The notes: a model not told the origin generated them from the sequence alone. A stretch of DNA of 49,714 bases from Fimenecus sp045532175 (GCA_045532175.1 JAZSFK010000035.1:1-49714), one strand, 5' to 3'. Positions 1 to 7,377 are shown, counted from the first letter of the stretch. Numbers and translations: made by a program.

Positions 1-90
1 GCCATAGTCAATAGGCGCTGCACTCTGGGCATAAATATCGCAAAGTCCCGATACGGAGGGGAAGCTGTAATCCTTGGTTAAAAATTCCAC
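1..90 (-). CDS. N-terminal fragment of a probable alpha/beta hydrolase (runs off left edge)
   Basis: Thirty codons are open on the minus strand from a GTG at 90-88 to the window edge, beginning VEFLTKDYSFPSVSG and ending in APIDYG. An AGGTGAT ribosome binding site sits 4-5 nt before the GTG, which supports the start. The short N-terminal sequence resembles the beginning of clostridial serine-aminopeptidase-type alpha/beta hydrolases (lysophospholipase-like), but the catalytic part lies outside the window, so this is a weak call from memory. The gene is divergent from the tRNA at 301. Confidence 0.45.
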   Translation of the reverse strand, partial: MEFLTKDYSFPSVSGLCDIYAQSAAPIDYG

Positions 91-226
91 AAAATCACCT
101 TTTGTAAATCAGTATGTACCATATTGTACCACATAAAAAATACTTTTTCCATAATTCAGCCCTAAATTAGTCACTTACAACAAAATACAACAGAAAAAAT
201 TAGAAAATAACACCAAACGAAAAACA

Positions 227-255
227 TTGAAAACCTAATCTTATTATGCTAAAAT
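227..255 (+). promoter_or_regulatory. Sigma-A type promoter for tRNA-Ala
   Basis: TTGAAA at 227-232 and TAAAAT at 250-255 are separated by exactly 17 nt, placing transcription start near 262, about 40 nt before the tRNA. The rest of 91-300 is AT-rich with no open reading frame and nothing else recognisable. Confidence 0.6.
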
Positions 256-300
256 AAAATAACTTCTTCACTATTCATTCTTACTTATTACTTTAGATAT

Positions 301-376
301 GGGGGCGTAGCTCAGCTGGGAGAGCGTTTGACTGGCAGTCAAAAGGTCATGGGTTCGAGCCCCACCGTCTCCACCA
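301..376 (+). tRNA. tRNA-Ala (anticodon GGC)
   Basis: A full cloverleaf can be drawn. The acceptor stem is 301-307 with 366-372 and contains the G3:U70 pair that marks alanine tRNAs. The D stem is GCTC/GAGC, the anticodon stem TTTGA/TCAAA with loop CTGGCAG gives anticodon GGC at 334-336, and the T loop is TTCGAGC at 354-360. The CCA end (374-376) is encoded. One oddity is an A-C mismatch closing the T stem (349 against 365). The 3' part from 353 is duplicated 1.4 kb downstream at 1759. Confidence 0.95.
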
Positions 377-381
377 GAAAA
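353..381 (+). repeat. 29-bp direct repeat, copy 1 (tRNA-Ala 3' end)
   Basis: Positions 353-381, from T-loop base 53 through CCA and GAAAA, are identical to 1759-1787. A duplicated tRNA 3' end is the usual footprint of tRNA-targeted site-specific integration (att core). Confidence 0.7.
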
Positions 382-418
382 GAACCCACATTTGTCTGCG
401 ACAAGTGTGGGTTCTTTT
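378..418 (+). terminator. Intrinsic terminator after tRNA-Ala
   Basis: An 18-bp stem (378-395 with 401-418, one G-T pair) with a 5-nt loop ctgcg ends in TTTT. It begins two bases after the CCA end. Confidence 0.85.
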
Positions 419-420
419 CA

Positions 421-590
421 ACTAAGTGTGCCTTGCGGCACGTTAAGCGCATCTACGGCGCGTGAAGTGATGCTTCGCATCGTGAAGTGCCTGCGGACAT
501 GAGTGGCACACTTAACTTCACTTTGTGCGAAGCATAATACTTCACAGCGGTATCGCCGCTGCTTCACCTGGGCGAAACCCAGACTTCACC
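421..590. repeat. Array of short hairpins with GTGAAGT / ACTTCAC spacers
   Basis: A series of small perfect hairpins follows one another: GTGCC-ttgc-GGCAC (428-441), GATGC-ttc-GCATC (469-481), AGCGG-tatcg-CCGCT (546-560) and TGGG-cgaa-ACCC (569-580). In the left half the spacers read GTGAAGT, in the right half ACTTCAC, so the array is also a loose large palindrome. It carries no convincing gene; a reading frame from ATG 503 crosses it but lacks a ribosome binding site. Confidence 0.6.
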
Positions 591-595
591 AAAAG

Positions 596-624
596 TTGCT
601 TGTTGCAGATGTTTATGATATACT
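596..624 (+). promoter_or_regulatory. Promoter of the membrane protein gene at 704
   Basis: TTGCTT (596-601), 17-nt spacer, TATACT (619-624). It lies at the right end of the hairpin array and about 80 nt before the start codon. Confidence 0.5.
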
Positions 625-703
625 CTGTTCGATAAATAAGAATTTGACTGACAGATTAGCCTCACCCCAGCACAACAACCCCAAAATACAAAGGAGGGTA
701 ACT

Positions 704-1540
704 ATGAACAGGAAAGAAGTTAAACTTTCTCCCATTAAAATCGTAGCTGTCGTATTGATTGGACTTGCTTTGGCTTTCATTTCGTGTTTGGCCGTTATTT
801 CGATAATTGGCGGATTTGAAATGAAAGAAGAAACACCCTATCTGTATGGGAGTTACACGCCGTACCGTGAGCTTCTTGTCGTTGGCATTTGTATTGTTGT
901 TTTCGTTTTGATGCTCTTGTTTAACATGCATATTAAGCGGAAATGGCTTTCTGCATTGGTAAATATAATTGTTATCATAGCACTGTGTAATCCGTTTACT
1001 TTTGTTTTATGCCTCGTTGGGATTCCAACAACTGTGAATTACTATACGATTGAAAGCGAAGCTGACTTCAACCAGTGCGCAGATGATATGGGAATCGATT
1101 TTAGTAATTTCCCAAGGTACAATGAATTTGATGAGCAGAATGTGCGATTTGTCGGCAAAGTTGATGCCGGATTTTTCTTTTATCAATCTATCACCGCAAT
1201 TGTAAAATATGAAAGCCTTGAACAATGCGAGGATGACTACAATGCTTACATAGAATCGCATCAGTTTTTGGAAGAACCTGTTATAGACTCCGACGGTGAT
1301 TATCTTATTGCCGCACCTGAATTTCGTTACGAAGGAATCTTCTTTAAGGTTGTAACCGAAGGAGAAGAAGATTATTTTCCTAAGCGAACATATATGATTG
1401 GTATTGATAGAGACAACTCCACGCTGTACTACCTATATCTTGATGACCACGATTTAGACTTAATAGCATGGCCAGATGCGCAAGACCTTGAGGGCGAGAT
1501 GGGAAAGCACATTACGGACCATTTTAATCTCGGTAAATGA
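704..1540 (+). CDS. Hypothetical membrane-anchored protein, 278 aa
   Basis: The start is ATG 704, preceded by AAGGAGGG at 691-698; the open frame continues upstream to 503 but only through repeats. Residues 10-110 hold three hydrophobic segments (about 11-36, 55-75 and 80-105). The remaining 165 residues form a soluble, acidic domain rich in Asp, Glu and Tyr that would lie on one side of the membrane. I do not recognise the family and see no catalytic motif. It is the only gene between the two copies of the tRNA 3'-end repeat (353-381 and 1759-1787), so it may be cargo of a small integrated element; no integrase is present. The gene is alone, with its own promoter at 596-624. Confidence 0.75.
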   Translation: MNRKEVKLSPIKIVAVVLIGLALAFISCLAVISIIGGFEMKEETPYLYGSYTPYRELLVVGICIVVFVLMLLFNMHIKRKWLSALVNIIVIIALCNPFTFVLCLVGIPTTVNYYTIESEADFNQCADDMGIDFSNFPRYNEFDEQNVRFVGKVDAGFFFYQSITAIVKYESLEQCEDDYNAYIESHQFLEEPVIDSDGDYLIAAPEFRYEGIFFKVVTEGEEDYFPKRTYMIGIDRDNSTLYYLYLDDHDLDLIAWPDAQDLEGEMGKHITDHFNLGK

Positions 1541-1758
1541 AACACATTTACATTTAATAGATAGACACCACTTCCAATTTGTTGAACAGTGCAAGTACAA
1601 TACTTTTACGCTTTTTTACCTCAATTCTGCTCCGTTTAGGTAGTCTTTCGCAGAAGAAAGTGTTTGTGTTTTTAGCCAAAAATCGGTTGGCGGGTACTGA
1701 AATTTGCAGAATTTCGGTCGCCAAGCGAAAAAGTATGCAAGGCGAAGCCGATGCAGAC

Positions 1759-1787
1759 GTTCGAGCCCCACCGTCTCCACCAGAAAA
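1759..1787 (+). repeat. 29-bp direct repeat, copy 2 (tRNA-Ala 3' end remnant)
   Basis: Identical to 353-381, but no upstream half of a tRNA precedes it, so it is not a functional tRNA. It is followed by its own terminator-like hairpin, as the intact tRNA is. Confidence 0.75.
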
Positions 1788-1816
1788 TCCGTACACATTG
1801 TGTGCGGATTTTTTTA
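1784..1816 (+). terminator. Terminator-like hairpin after tRNA remnant
   Basis: AAAATCCGTACACA pairs with TGTGTGCGGATTTT around a very short loop and is followed by a run of T. The sequence differs from the terminator at 378-418 although the position relative to the tRNA end is the same. Confidence 0.65.
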
Positions 1817-1925
1817 TCCATTGCGAAAGCAATGGTATATCATCAACGAGAGCAAGGCAATCGCTGTATCCCATCAGTCCGTTAGGGCTGTATATCATCA
1901 CGTTTATACGTGTATATCATTTTAT
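1815..1925. repeat. Second hairpin array with GTATATCATCA spacers
   Basis: Small hairpins such as CATTGC-gaaa-GCAATG (1819-1835) and CACG-ttta-CGTG near 1899-1913 alternate with spacers related to GTATATCATCA (several copies between 1833 and 1920). It differs in spacer sequence from the 421-590 array. No gene is apparent between 1541 and 2060. Confidence 0.55.
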
Positions 1926-1941
1926 AGTATTTTTTCATCAC

Positions 1942-1970
1942 TTGACAAATCTAAAAAATTCCTCTACAAT
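1942..1970 (+). promoter_or_regulatory. Strong sigma-A promoter of the barstar-like gene
   Basis: TTGACA (1942-1947), 17-nt spacer, TACAAT (1965-1970). The expected start point near 1977 falls inside the palindrome at 1973-1996. Confidence 0.75.
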
Positions 1971-1972
1971 AA

Positions 1973-1996
1973 TTTATAGAACATTTGTTCTATAAA
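1973..1996. promoter_or_regulatory. Palindromic operator resembling a Gram-positive LexA (SOS) box
   Basis: Two perfect 11-nt arms (1973-1983 and 1986-1996) flank TT. The core at 1979-1990 reads GAACATTTGTTC, which fits the GAAC-N4-GTTC core known for Firmicute LexA operators. It starts two bases after the -10 box, where a repressor would block initiation. Confidence 0.55.
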
Positions 1997-2060
1997 AAGA
2001 GGTTAATATTTGTAGCCTACGACCACTATACAACTTTTTGTGAAATTATAGGAGAAAATT

Positions 2061-2354
2061 ATGGAGAAGAAAAAAATTATTACTTTAGACTTAACTGATT
2101 GCAAATACTTAGGTGAAATACACGAAAAAATTAGAGTTGCATTTGATTTTCCAGAATGGTATGGGGCAAACTGGAATGCATTTTGGGACCTTTTGTGGAG
2201 TGAGTGTGATGCGGATAAATTAGAGATTATCGGAGTAAATACTCTTTCTGCAAAATTTGATGAGCATATCGAAATTATGAAAAATATTCTTGATAAATTC
2301 AAAAAGAACTGCGAAAAATATGATGAAGATTTTGATTATGAAATTATCAATTAA
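2061..2354 (+). CDS. Barstar-like ribonuclease inhibitor, 97 aa
   Basis: The protein begins MEKKKIITLDLTDC and contains FPEWYGANWNAFWDLL, matching the barstar family signature (a P-x-W-Y-G-x-N-W-x-A-F-W-D-x-L pattern in the first helix region). Length of about 90-100 residues fits the family. Barstars bind and block barnase-type ribonucleases inside the cell; no barnase-like gene is in this window, so the cognate toxin is either elsewhere, absent, or comes from neighbours (orphan immunity). The start ATG follows TAGGAGAAAATT. Transcription should come from the promoter at 1942-1970, overlapped by a LexA-like palindrome, which suggests damage-inducible expression. A decayed second copy of the N-terminus follows 14 nt downstream. 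Confidence 0.85.
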   Translation: MEKKKIITLDLTDCKYLGEIHEKIRVAFDFPEWYGANWNAFWDLLWSECDADKLEIIGVNTLSAKFDEHIEIMKNILDKFKKNCEKYDEDFDYEIIN

Positions 2355-2368
2355 CTTTGGAGAAGATT

Positions 2369-2428
2369 ATGAACGAGAAGAAAATAATTACTTTGGATTT
2401 AACCGACTGCAAATGTTTTCGGGTTTAA
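2369..2428 (+). pseudogene. Truncated second barstar copy (first 15 or so codons only)
   Basis: ATG 2369, preceded by TTGGAGAAG, encodes MNEKKIITLDLTDCKCFRV and then stops at 2426. The first 15 residues copy the barstar gene upstream (MEKKKIITLDLTDCKYLG), after which homology ends in non-coding sequence. This is best read as the remnant of a tandem duplication whose body was deleted. Confidence 0.75.
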
Positions 2429-2466
2429 AATCCATCCGTTCGATAGAGTGTTTATTTAATAAATGT

Positions 2467-2495
2467 TTGAAATAAAGAAATATTTGTGCTACAAT
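2467..2495 (+). promoter_or_regulatory. Promoter of the DUF4434-like gene
   Basis: TTGAAA (2467-2472), 17 nt, TACAAT (2490-2495), 25 nt before the start codon at 2521. Confidence 0.65.
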
Positions 2496-2520
2496 GATAT
2501 CGAAAAAGGAGGGTGAAATT

Positions 2521-3864
2521 ATGCTCATATTTGTTAAAATGATTTCTGCGGTTATGGCTTTTATTATGTCAATTCTTCCCTTGGTGGGTAAACCTGCAGA
2601 GCAAAAATGTAAGCCTGAGTTTACAGGCACGTTTATTCAGTCCTGGATGACCTGCTCGTGGGACGACGAAAGATGGGCAGAAGAAGTAGAAAATATGGAA
2701 AAGGCAGGTATTGAATATCTTATTCTTCAATGTCTTGCTGACAAGGGTTATCAGGAAAACGGCGGTAACTGGAATGTTTACTATGACACAGACGTTGAAG
2801 CCCTGAAAGACGCTACCTACGGGGGAGATTGTCTTGAACCTGCACTGAAATCCTGTCAGGATGCAGGAATTAAAGTATTTGTGGGACTTGCAATGTTTGA
2901 CGATTTCTGGAACGAGGCAGGAAGTGCACAGTATATTGATGTTTGCCGTGTTGCAGGAGAAATGATAGAGGACATATACAACAAATACGGTGAAAAGTAC
3001 GGTGATACTCTTTACGGTTGGTATTTTACCCCTGAAATCAGCAACGGTCTTCTTTGTCAATTAACCTATGACGGAATTATTGAGGGTATAAACCTTGTAA
3101 TTGACAAAATAAACGAGGTTGATGCGTCGAAACCGTTTCTTATGAGTCCTTTCTATTCAGAATATCTTTCTGCAGGGTCCGTTACCTCACTCATCAGTTA
3201 TGTAAAATTCTTCAATAAGGTTAATTTCCGTGACGGCGACATTTTTGCTCCGCAGGATGCGGTAGGTGCAAAATGGGTGGACCCCGAAAGCCTTGAAAAG
3301 ACTTGGAAGATTTACAAGGCTGCAATAGATACCTGTCCCGCTGACGTAAAACTTTGGGCAAACTGCGAGAACTTCAACGGTGCAATCACAAGTGATGCCC
3401 TCTTTTCACCTGAAATGACAGAGCATAATTCAAACGTAACCGCAACTCTGGACGATTTTGTATATCAGATGGAAATTGCTTCAAAATATGCAGAAAATAT
3501 TATTACGTTCTCATACAACCATTATTACAGTCCTTCCCTCGTAAATCCTGCATTTATCAACACATATTATGACTATGTTGAAAACGGCTATGTCCTTGAA
3601 AAAGAAGCCCCGCAAGCACCTGCAAATGCAAAAAAGGTGCAGAGTGAAAACGGAATTGAGCTTACTTGGGACGAGGCAAAGGATAATTTCGGTATTGCTT
3701 ATTACAGGCTCGAAAAAGACGGTGAATTTCTCGCAAGAATTGATAAATACTACGGAACTGAGGAAAACTGTTTCCTTGACGAAACAGGCAGTATGAACAG
3801 TGTTTATACAATTGAAACGGTTGATGCCGCAGGAAACAGTACAGGCAAGATAACCATAAACTAA
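2521..3864 (+). CDS. Secreted DUF4434-type TIM-barrel protein with C-terminal FN3-like domain, 447 aa
   Basis: Start ATG 2521 follows AAGGAGGGTGAAATT. Residues 1-24 form a hydrophobic leader (signal peptide or anchor). From about residue 34 the sequence TGTFIQSWM...W, then GIEYLILQ, resembles the DUF4434 family, a group related to glycoside-hydrolase-like TIM barrels; YGWYFTPEI near residue 165 supplies a possible catalytic Glu at a strand end. From about residue 365 the segment beginning PANAKKVQSENGIELTWD looks like a fibronectin-III or carbohydrate-binding-type beta domain. Function is probably extracellular glycan-related, but no substrate can be read. It is monocistronic, ending in the bidirectional terminator at 3879. 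Confidence 0.7.
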   Translation: MLIFVKMISAVMAFIMSILPLVGKPAEQKCKPEFTGTFIQSWMTCSWDDERWAEEVENMEKAGIEYLILQCLADKGYQENGGNWNVYYDTDVEALKDATYGGDCLEPALKSCQDAGIKVFVGLAMFDDFWNEAGSAQYIDVCRVAGEMIEDIYNKYGEKYGDTLYGWYFTPEISNGLLCQLTYDGIIEGINLVIDKINEVDASKPFLMSPFYSEYLSAGSVTSLISYVKFFNKVNFRDGDIFAPQDAVGAKWVDPESLEKTWKIYKAAIDTCPADVKLWANCENFNGAITSDALFSPEMTEHNSNVTATLDDFVYQMEIASKYAENIITFSYNHYYSPSLVNPAFINTYYDYVENGYVLEKEAPQAPANAKKVQSENGIELTWDEAKDNFGIAYYRLEKDGEFLARIDKYYGTEENCFLDETGSMNSVYTIETVDAAGNSTGKITIN

Positions 3865-3878
3865 AATTTTACACAATA

Positions 3879-3913
3879 AAACCGAGCAGAAATTTCTGCC
3901 CGGTTTATTTTTT
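3879..3913. terminator. Bidirectional terminator
   Basis: AAACCG...CGGTTT outer stem with GCAGAAATTTCTGC inner stem (3879-3906), flanked by T-rich sequence on the plus side and A-rich on the other. It separates convergent genes 2521 (+) and 3919 (-). Confidence 0.75.
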
Positions 3914-3918
3914 CACTA

Positions 3919-5760
3919 TTAGATTTTATCCCTTTTTACCGTCAGTAAAACTCCGTTTGACAATTCCATTTCCTCTGAAAACTCAAACAAATCGTCAAGC
4001 AAATCCTTGGAGTTTTCAATTTTTGCTCTGTTGAGGTTGGGGGATTCAACATAAATATACTCAGGTATCTTTTCAGGGTTTTCCTTGTAATACGCAGTTA
4101 ACTGTTTCACGTCAAGGATGCCTCGATACCACGTGGTATATATTGCAAAGGGACGGTCAAGGTAAAGATACATCCAGTTGTTATAACTGTCTATCAATAC
4201 AGGGTCATCCTCGTCGGCAATAGTTCTTATTACATCCAAATCACTTATGGCATTATTATACCTTTCGTACTGGATTTCAGTCATATATAAACCTGCATAA
4301 GGTCCTGACGTTGCTTTTGGTGTATCAGCACCATAAATCTGTCCGTACTGATAGAATATTCCGTAAAAGGTTATTTGTAGGCAAAAGGCTACAATGATTA
4401 TTCCTTGTATCGGTGCTTTCTTTTTGACTGTTTTCTCCGTGTCATCCGTCAGCGGAATTTTCATTTCCATCCACAAATCTCTTGCAAAAATCACTCCTGC
4501 CACATTACCCACTGCCATAACAACGCCAATAGCGCCTAAATGTGTATCCGCAGCAAGATAATGGAAAAATGATGCCACTAAGCAAGGCATATACATACAG
4601 TTAAACAATACCTTGTTTTTCTTTTCGGTCAATATATAACAAGCAAGAGATATTGCACTAAAGGGGAAGGAAATACCGCACACATATATTTCCAGATTAA
4701 CTATAACACCGATTATGAATACAACTGTCCACACAATCAAGGCAACAAGATAAGCAAAACGGTGGGAGTTTTCTTTTCTTTTTTTGTCTAGCAATAAAGC
4801 GACAAATATTAACGGCAATATCAACGGCAGATTGAGATTTGCCATACTGAAAAATCCCAGTGTCTGTAAAAGCTTTGAAAAGCCTGATTTTGATACAATG
4901 TCATATTCACTGCTTCCCAGAAGATTTTCCAGGTTATCGAAAATCGAACCAACTGTTCCGCCAGTTGAAAGGAAGAAGGCTACTGCGATAATTGCGATTA
5001 TAAGAACACCGCAGGTAACTTTAAGTATTGCCTCTTTATTGAAAAAGCAATTATATTTTTCATATTCGGGAGCATTTTCAAGCAACTGCTTTTTTTGTTC
5101 TCTTTTTTGTCTTTTTGTAAGTTTCTTGTCCTTCTTGGATGACTTGTTTTTAGTTATATATTCCCTAATCGCTTCTCGCTTTGTCCACAAGGCACAGCAG
5201 ATAAGATACAGCACAAAGGCAACACAGAAAAACGGGTTGCAGACACAACAGCACCCAAAGCAGACACCTGCAAGAATGTAGTTCTTTGTAGATTTTTTCT
5301 TGTAAATCGACAACAGACACAGGGTAAATAACAGCAGGAATACAACGAACATTGACTGATAACTTATTGCCATAATTCTGTATGACAACTGTGCATAAAA
5401 CATCATTGAAGCAAGTATTGCCCATTTGCCGTATTCTCTGAAAAAGCGATATATCACAACTGCTACTGATGTGTGAATTGCAAGATAAATACATCTCGTG
5501 AAAATAAATATTCCGTCGGCAGAGCCCTTAATTGCCAACCATATACGAACCGGCAAATAGGAAAATAATGATGCGAATTGTGTCAGATGCCACTCGTGTT
5601 GGACTAAACTTTCACCATTTATAAGGCGGAAAGGAACAGTAACATAATGACTTTCATCATCTGAAAACGGCACAACAAAAAGAAAATACAAGTGCACAAG
5701 CAATACTGCTGACACCATTATTATAAATAAAAAGTCTGTCTTTTTCAGCGTTTTTTTCAT
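3919..5760 (-). CDS. Polytopic GT-C fold glycosyltransferase (PMT/ArnT-like), 613 aa
   Basis: The protein has about a dozen hydrophobic segments. The first loop after TM1 carries SDDESHY (D34, D35, E36), the position and type of the acidic metal/acceptor motif in GT-C transferases that use polyprenyl-phosphate sugars. A strongly basic cytoplasmic loop (KKDKKLTKRQKREQKK, about residues 207-222) interrupts the membrane part. The C-terminal 110 residues are soluble, as in PMT/ArnT-type enzymes. Start ATG 5760 follows GAGGGTG. Known family members move a sugar from a lipid carrier to a surface acceptor; the acceptor here is unknown. It is transcribed divergently from an operon containing a GtrB-like enzyme that would make such a lipid-linked sugar, which makes a functional link plausible. 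Confidence 0.75.
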   Translation of the reverse strand: MKKTLKKTDFLFIIMVSAVLLVHLYFLFVVPFSDDESHYVTVPFRLINGESLVQHEWHLTQFASLFSYLPVRIWLAIKGSADGIFIFTRCIYLAIHTSVAVVIYRFFREYGKWAILASMMFYAQLSYRIMAISYQSMFVVFLLLFTLCLLSIYKKKSTKNYILAGVCFGCCCVCNPFFCVAFVLYLICCALWTKREAIREYITKNKSSKKDKKLTKRQKREQKKQLLENAPEYEKYNCFFNKEAILKVTCGVLIIAIIAVAFFLSTGGTVGSIFDNLENLLGSSEYDIVSKSGFSKLLQTLGFFSMANLNLPLILPLIFVALLLDKKRKENSHRFAYLVALIVWTVVFIIGVIVNLEIYVCGISFPFSAISLACYILTEKKNKVLFNCMYMPCLVASFFHYLAADTHLGAIGVVMAVGNVAGVIFARDLWMEMKIPLTDDTEKTVKKKAPIQGIIIVAFCLQITFYGIFYQYGQIYGADTPKATSGPYAGLYMTEIQYERYNNAISDLDVIRTIADEDDPVLIDSYNNWMYLYLDRPFAIYTTWYRGILDVKQLTAYYKENPEKIPEYIYVESPNLNRAKIENSKDLLDDLFEFSEEMELSNGVLLTVKRDKI

Positions 5761-5801
5761 TACAAGACACCCTCATAAAACTTAATAATTAAAACATTAT
5801 G

Positions 5802-5830
5802 ATTTTATCATAAAATATAAATCAAGTCAA
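5802..5830 (-). promoter_or_regulatory. Promoter of the GT-C gene
   Basis: On the minus strand, TTGACT (5830-5825), 17 nt, TAAAAT (5807-5802), about 40 nt before ATG 5760. Confidence 0.65.
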
Positions 5831-5877
5831 TTTTTTCTATAATGCCTGTTAATTTTACAATAATTGTATGCAAACAC

Positions 5878-5907
5878 TTGATATTCATTTCTTTCTTATG
5901 ATATAAT
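5878..5907 (+). promoter_or_regulatory. Promoter of the radical SAM operon
   Basis: TTGATA (5878-5883), 18 nt, TATAAT (5902-5907), 30 nt before ATG 5938. It is back to back with the GT-C promoter; no cobalamin riboswitch-like leader fits in the short gap. Confidence 0.65.
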
Positions 5908-5937
5908 ATACTGAATATTAACTTGGAGAAGTGTGCA

Positions 5938-7377
5938 ATGAACAAAGTAATGTTGCTCTATCCCCCCGGACGAGCATATCAGCGAAGCGAAGACCGTGCA
6001 CAATGTAATATTGAAGATTCCGCAGTAGCCTCTACCCACGCTTGTAATGATATTGGCTATGCCGCTGCTGTTTTGCTCCAGAGGGACTACGAGGTGTTCT
6101 TAAAGGATTACCAGACAGAACTCGCTACTAAAGAGCAGGTTAAGGCAGATATTGAAAGCTTTAAACCCGACTTGATTTTCATAAGCATTACAAATGCAAC
6201 TATTTATGAGGACCTTGATTTTATCAATTGGATAAAGTCCTTCCACGATTGCAAATTCGTTATAAAGGGTGCTATTTTCTATAACCCTAAAAAGAGCCTT
6301 TTAGAAACTCTTGACCTTAGCAATATCTCTTGTCTTGTTGGTGGCGAAATTGAGTTTATAATGGGGCCTGTTGCAGATTACCTTTTAAGGAACGAGGGTA
6401 ATCCTGACGATATTCCCGGAATCATTTACAAAAACGGTAACGAATTTATTTCTACAAAATTCGACTGTTGGAACAAAAATCTTGATGAACTCCCCTTCCC
6501 CGCAAGACGTTTAATGAACAATGCAATTTACACCCGTCCTGACACAGGCGAACCAATGGCGACAATTTCCGTTGCCAAGGGGTGTCCTTCAAACTGCATT
6601 TATTGTCTTACACCCATTATTTCAGGTAAGAATGTCAGACTCAGAAGTATCGAAAATGTCTTTGCAGAAATTGAAGAATGTTATTATAAATTCAATATCC
6701 GCAATTTTTTCTTCAAAGCAGATACATTCACCATTGATAACGAATGGGCATCAGCACTTTGCGATAAAATCATAAATTCAGACCTTAACGGAAAAATTGA
6801 ATTCACCGCAAATTCCAGAACAAAGCCGTTATCCTTTGAGTTACTACAGAAAATGAAACAGGCAGGTTGCTTTATGGTTGCGGTGGGCTTTGAAACCGGC
6901 TCCGAAAAGACAATGAAGCTCATCAAAAAAGGTGCCACTCTTGAAGACAGTATCCGTGCAGCAGAACTGATAAAAAAAGCAGGCATTCCTCTATTCGGAT
7001 TTTTTATGGTTGGCTTTCCTTGGGAAACAAAAGAGGATATCAAGGCAACCGAGAAATTCATTCTCAAAATAAATCCCGATTTTATTGAGATACATATTGC
7101 TATGCCTTACTACGGAACGGAGCTTTATCAATACTGTGTTGACTACAACACATTGAGTGATTTGGCCTGGGGCAACGACTATTACGCACCCAACACTATC
7201 GGTACAAGCACAGTAAGTCTTGAAGACGTTACAAAAATGAAGAAGCAGATGCAGTTAAAATTCTATCTGCGACCGATATATATACTTAAAACTCTTAAAA
7301 AGTGTATGACTTCTTTTACTCAGTTCAAGAATTATGCACAGCACGCAATTAAACTTTTAAAGAAAAATCTTTTTTGA
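5938..7377 (+). CDS. B12-binding-domain radical SAM enzyme 1, 479 aa
   Basis: Start ATG 5938 is preceded by TTGGAGAAG; an in-frame TTG at 5923 is part of that ribosome binding site. Residues 1-150 resemble the cobalamin-binding Rossmann domain of class B (BchE-type) radical SAM proteins (VMLLYPPG, KPDLIFISITNAT, VKDY-type strands), though the DxHxxG cobalamin ligand motif is not evident. The radical SAM barrel carries the 4Fe-4S motif C216-x3-C220-x2-C223 (GCPSNCIYC) and later AVGFETGSE. Such enzymes perform C-methylation, ring formation or other radical chemistry. First gene of a four-gene operon with a second radical SAM gene 8 nt downstream, so it probably modifies a lipid or sugar made by the downstream transferases. 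Confidence 0.85.
   Translation: MNKVMLLYPPGRAYQRSEDRAQCNIEDSAVASTHACNDIGYAAAVLLQRDYEVFLKDYQTELATKEQVKADIESFKPDLIFISITNATIYEDLDFINWIKSFHDCKFVIKGAIFYNPKKSLLETLDLSNISCLVGGEIEFIMGPVADYLLRNEGNPDDIPGIIYKNGNEFISTKFDCWNKNLDELPFPARRLMNNAIYTRPDTGEPMATISVAKGCPSNCIYCLTPIISGKNVRLRSIENVFAEIEECYYKFNIRNFFFKADTFTIDNEWASALCDKIINSDLNGKIEFTANSRTKPLSFELLQKMKQAGCFMVAVGFETGSEKTMKLIKKGATLEDSIRAAELIKKAGIPLFGFFMVGFPWETKEDIKATEKFILKINPDFIEIHIAMPYYGTELYQYCVDYNTLSDLAWGNDYYAPNTIGTSTVSLEDVTKMKKQMQLKFYLRPIYILKTLKKCMTSFTQFKNYAQHAIKLLKKNLF

Noticed and set aside
421..590. CRISPR array
   Set aside because: The repeated heptamer is too short and inverts halfway, the intervals are hairpins of uneven length, and no cas genes are near.
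503..703. N-terminal extension of the membrane protein from ATG 503
   Set aside because: It runs through a hairpin array and the promoter at 596-624 and lacks a ribosome binding site; ATG 704 has AAGGAGGG.
1759..1787. A second tRNA-Ala gene
   Set aside because: Only the 3' part is present; no D or anticodon arm precedes it.
1579..1995. Overlapping open frames on both strands around 1554-1995
   Set aside because: They cross the tRNA remnant, terminator and hairpin array, lack ribosome binding sites and encode low-complexity basic peptides.
5761..5937. Cobalamin riboswitch before the B12-radical SAM operon
   Set aside because: The gap is filled by two back-to-back promoters; only about 25 nt of leader remains and no B12-box is seen.
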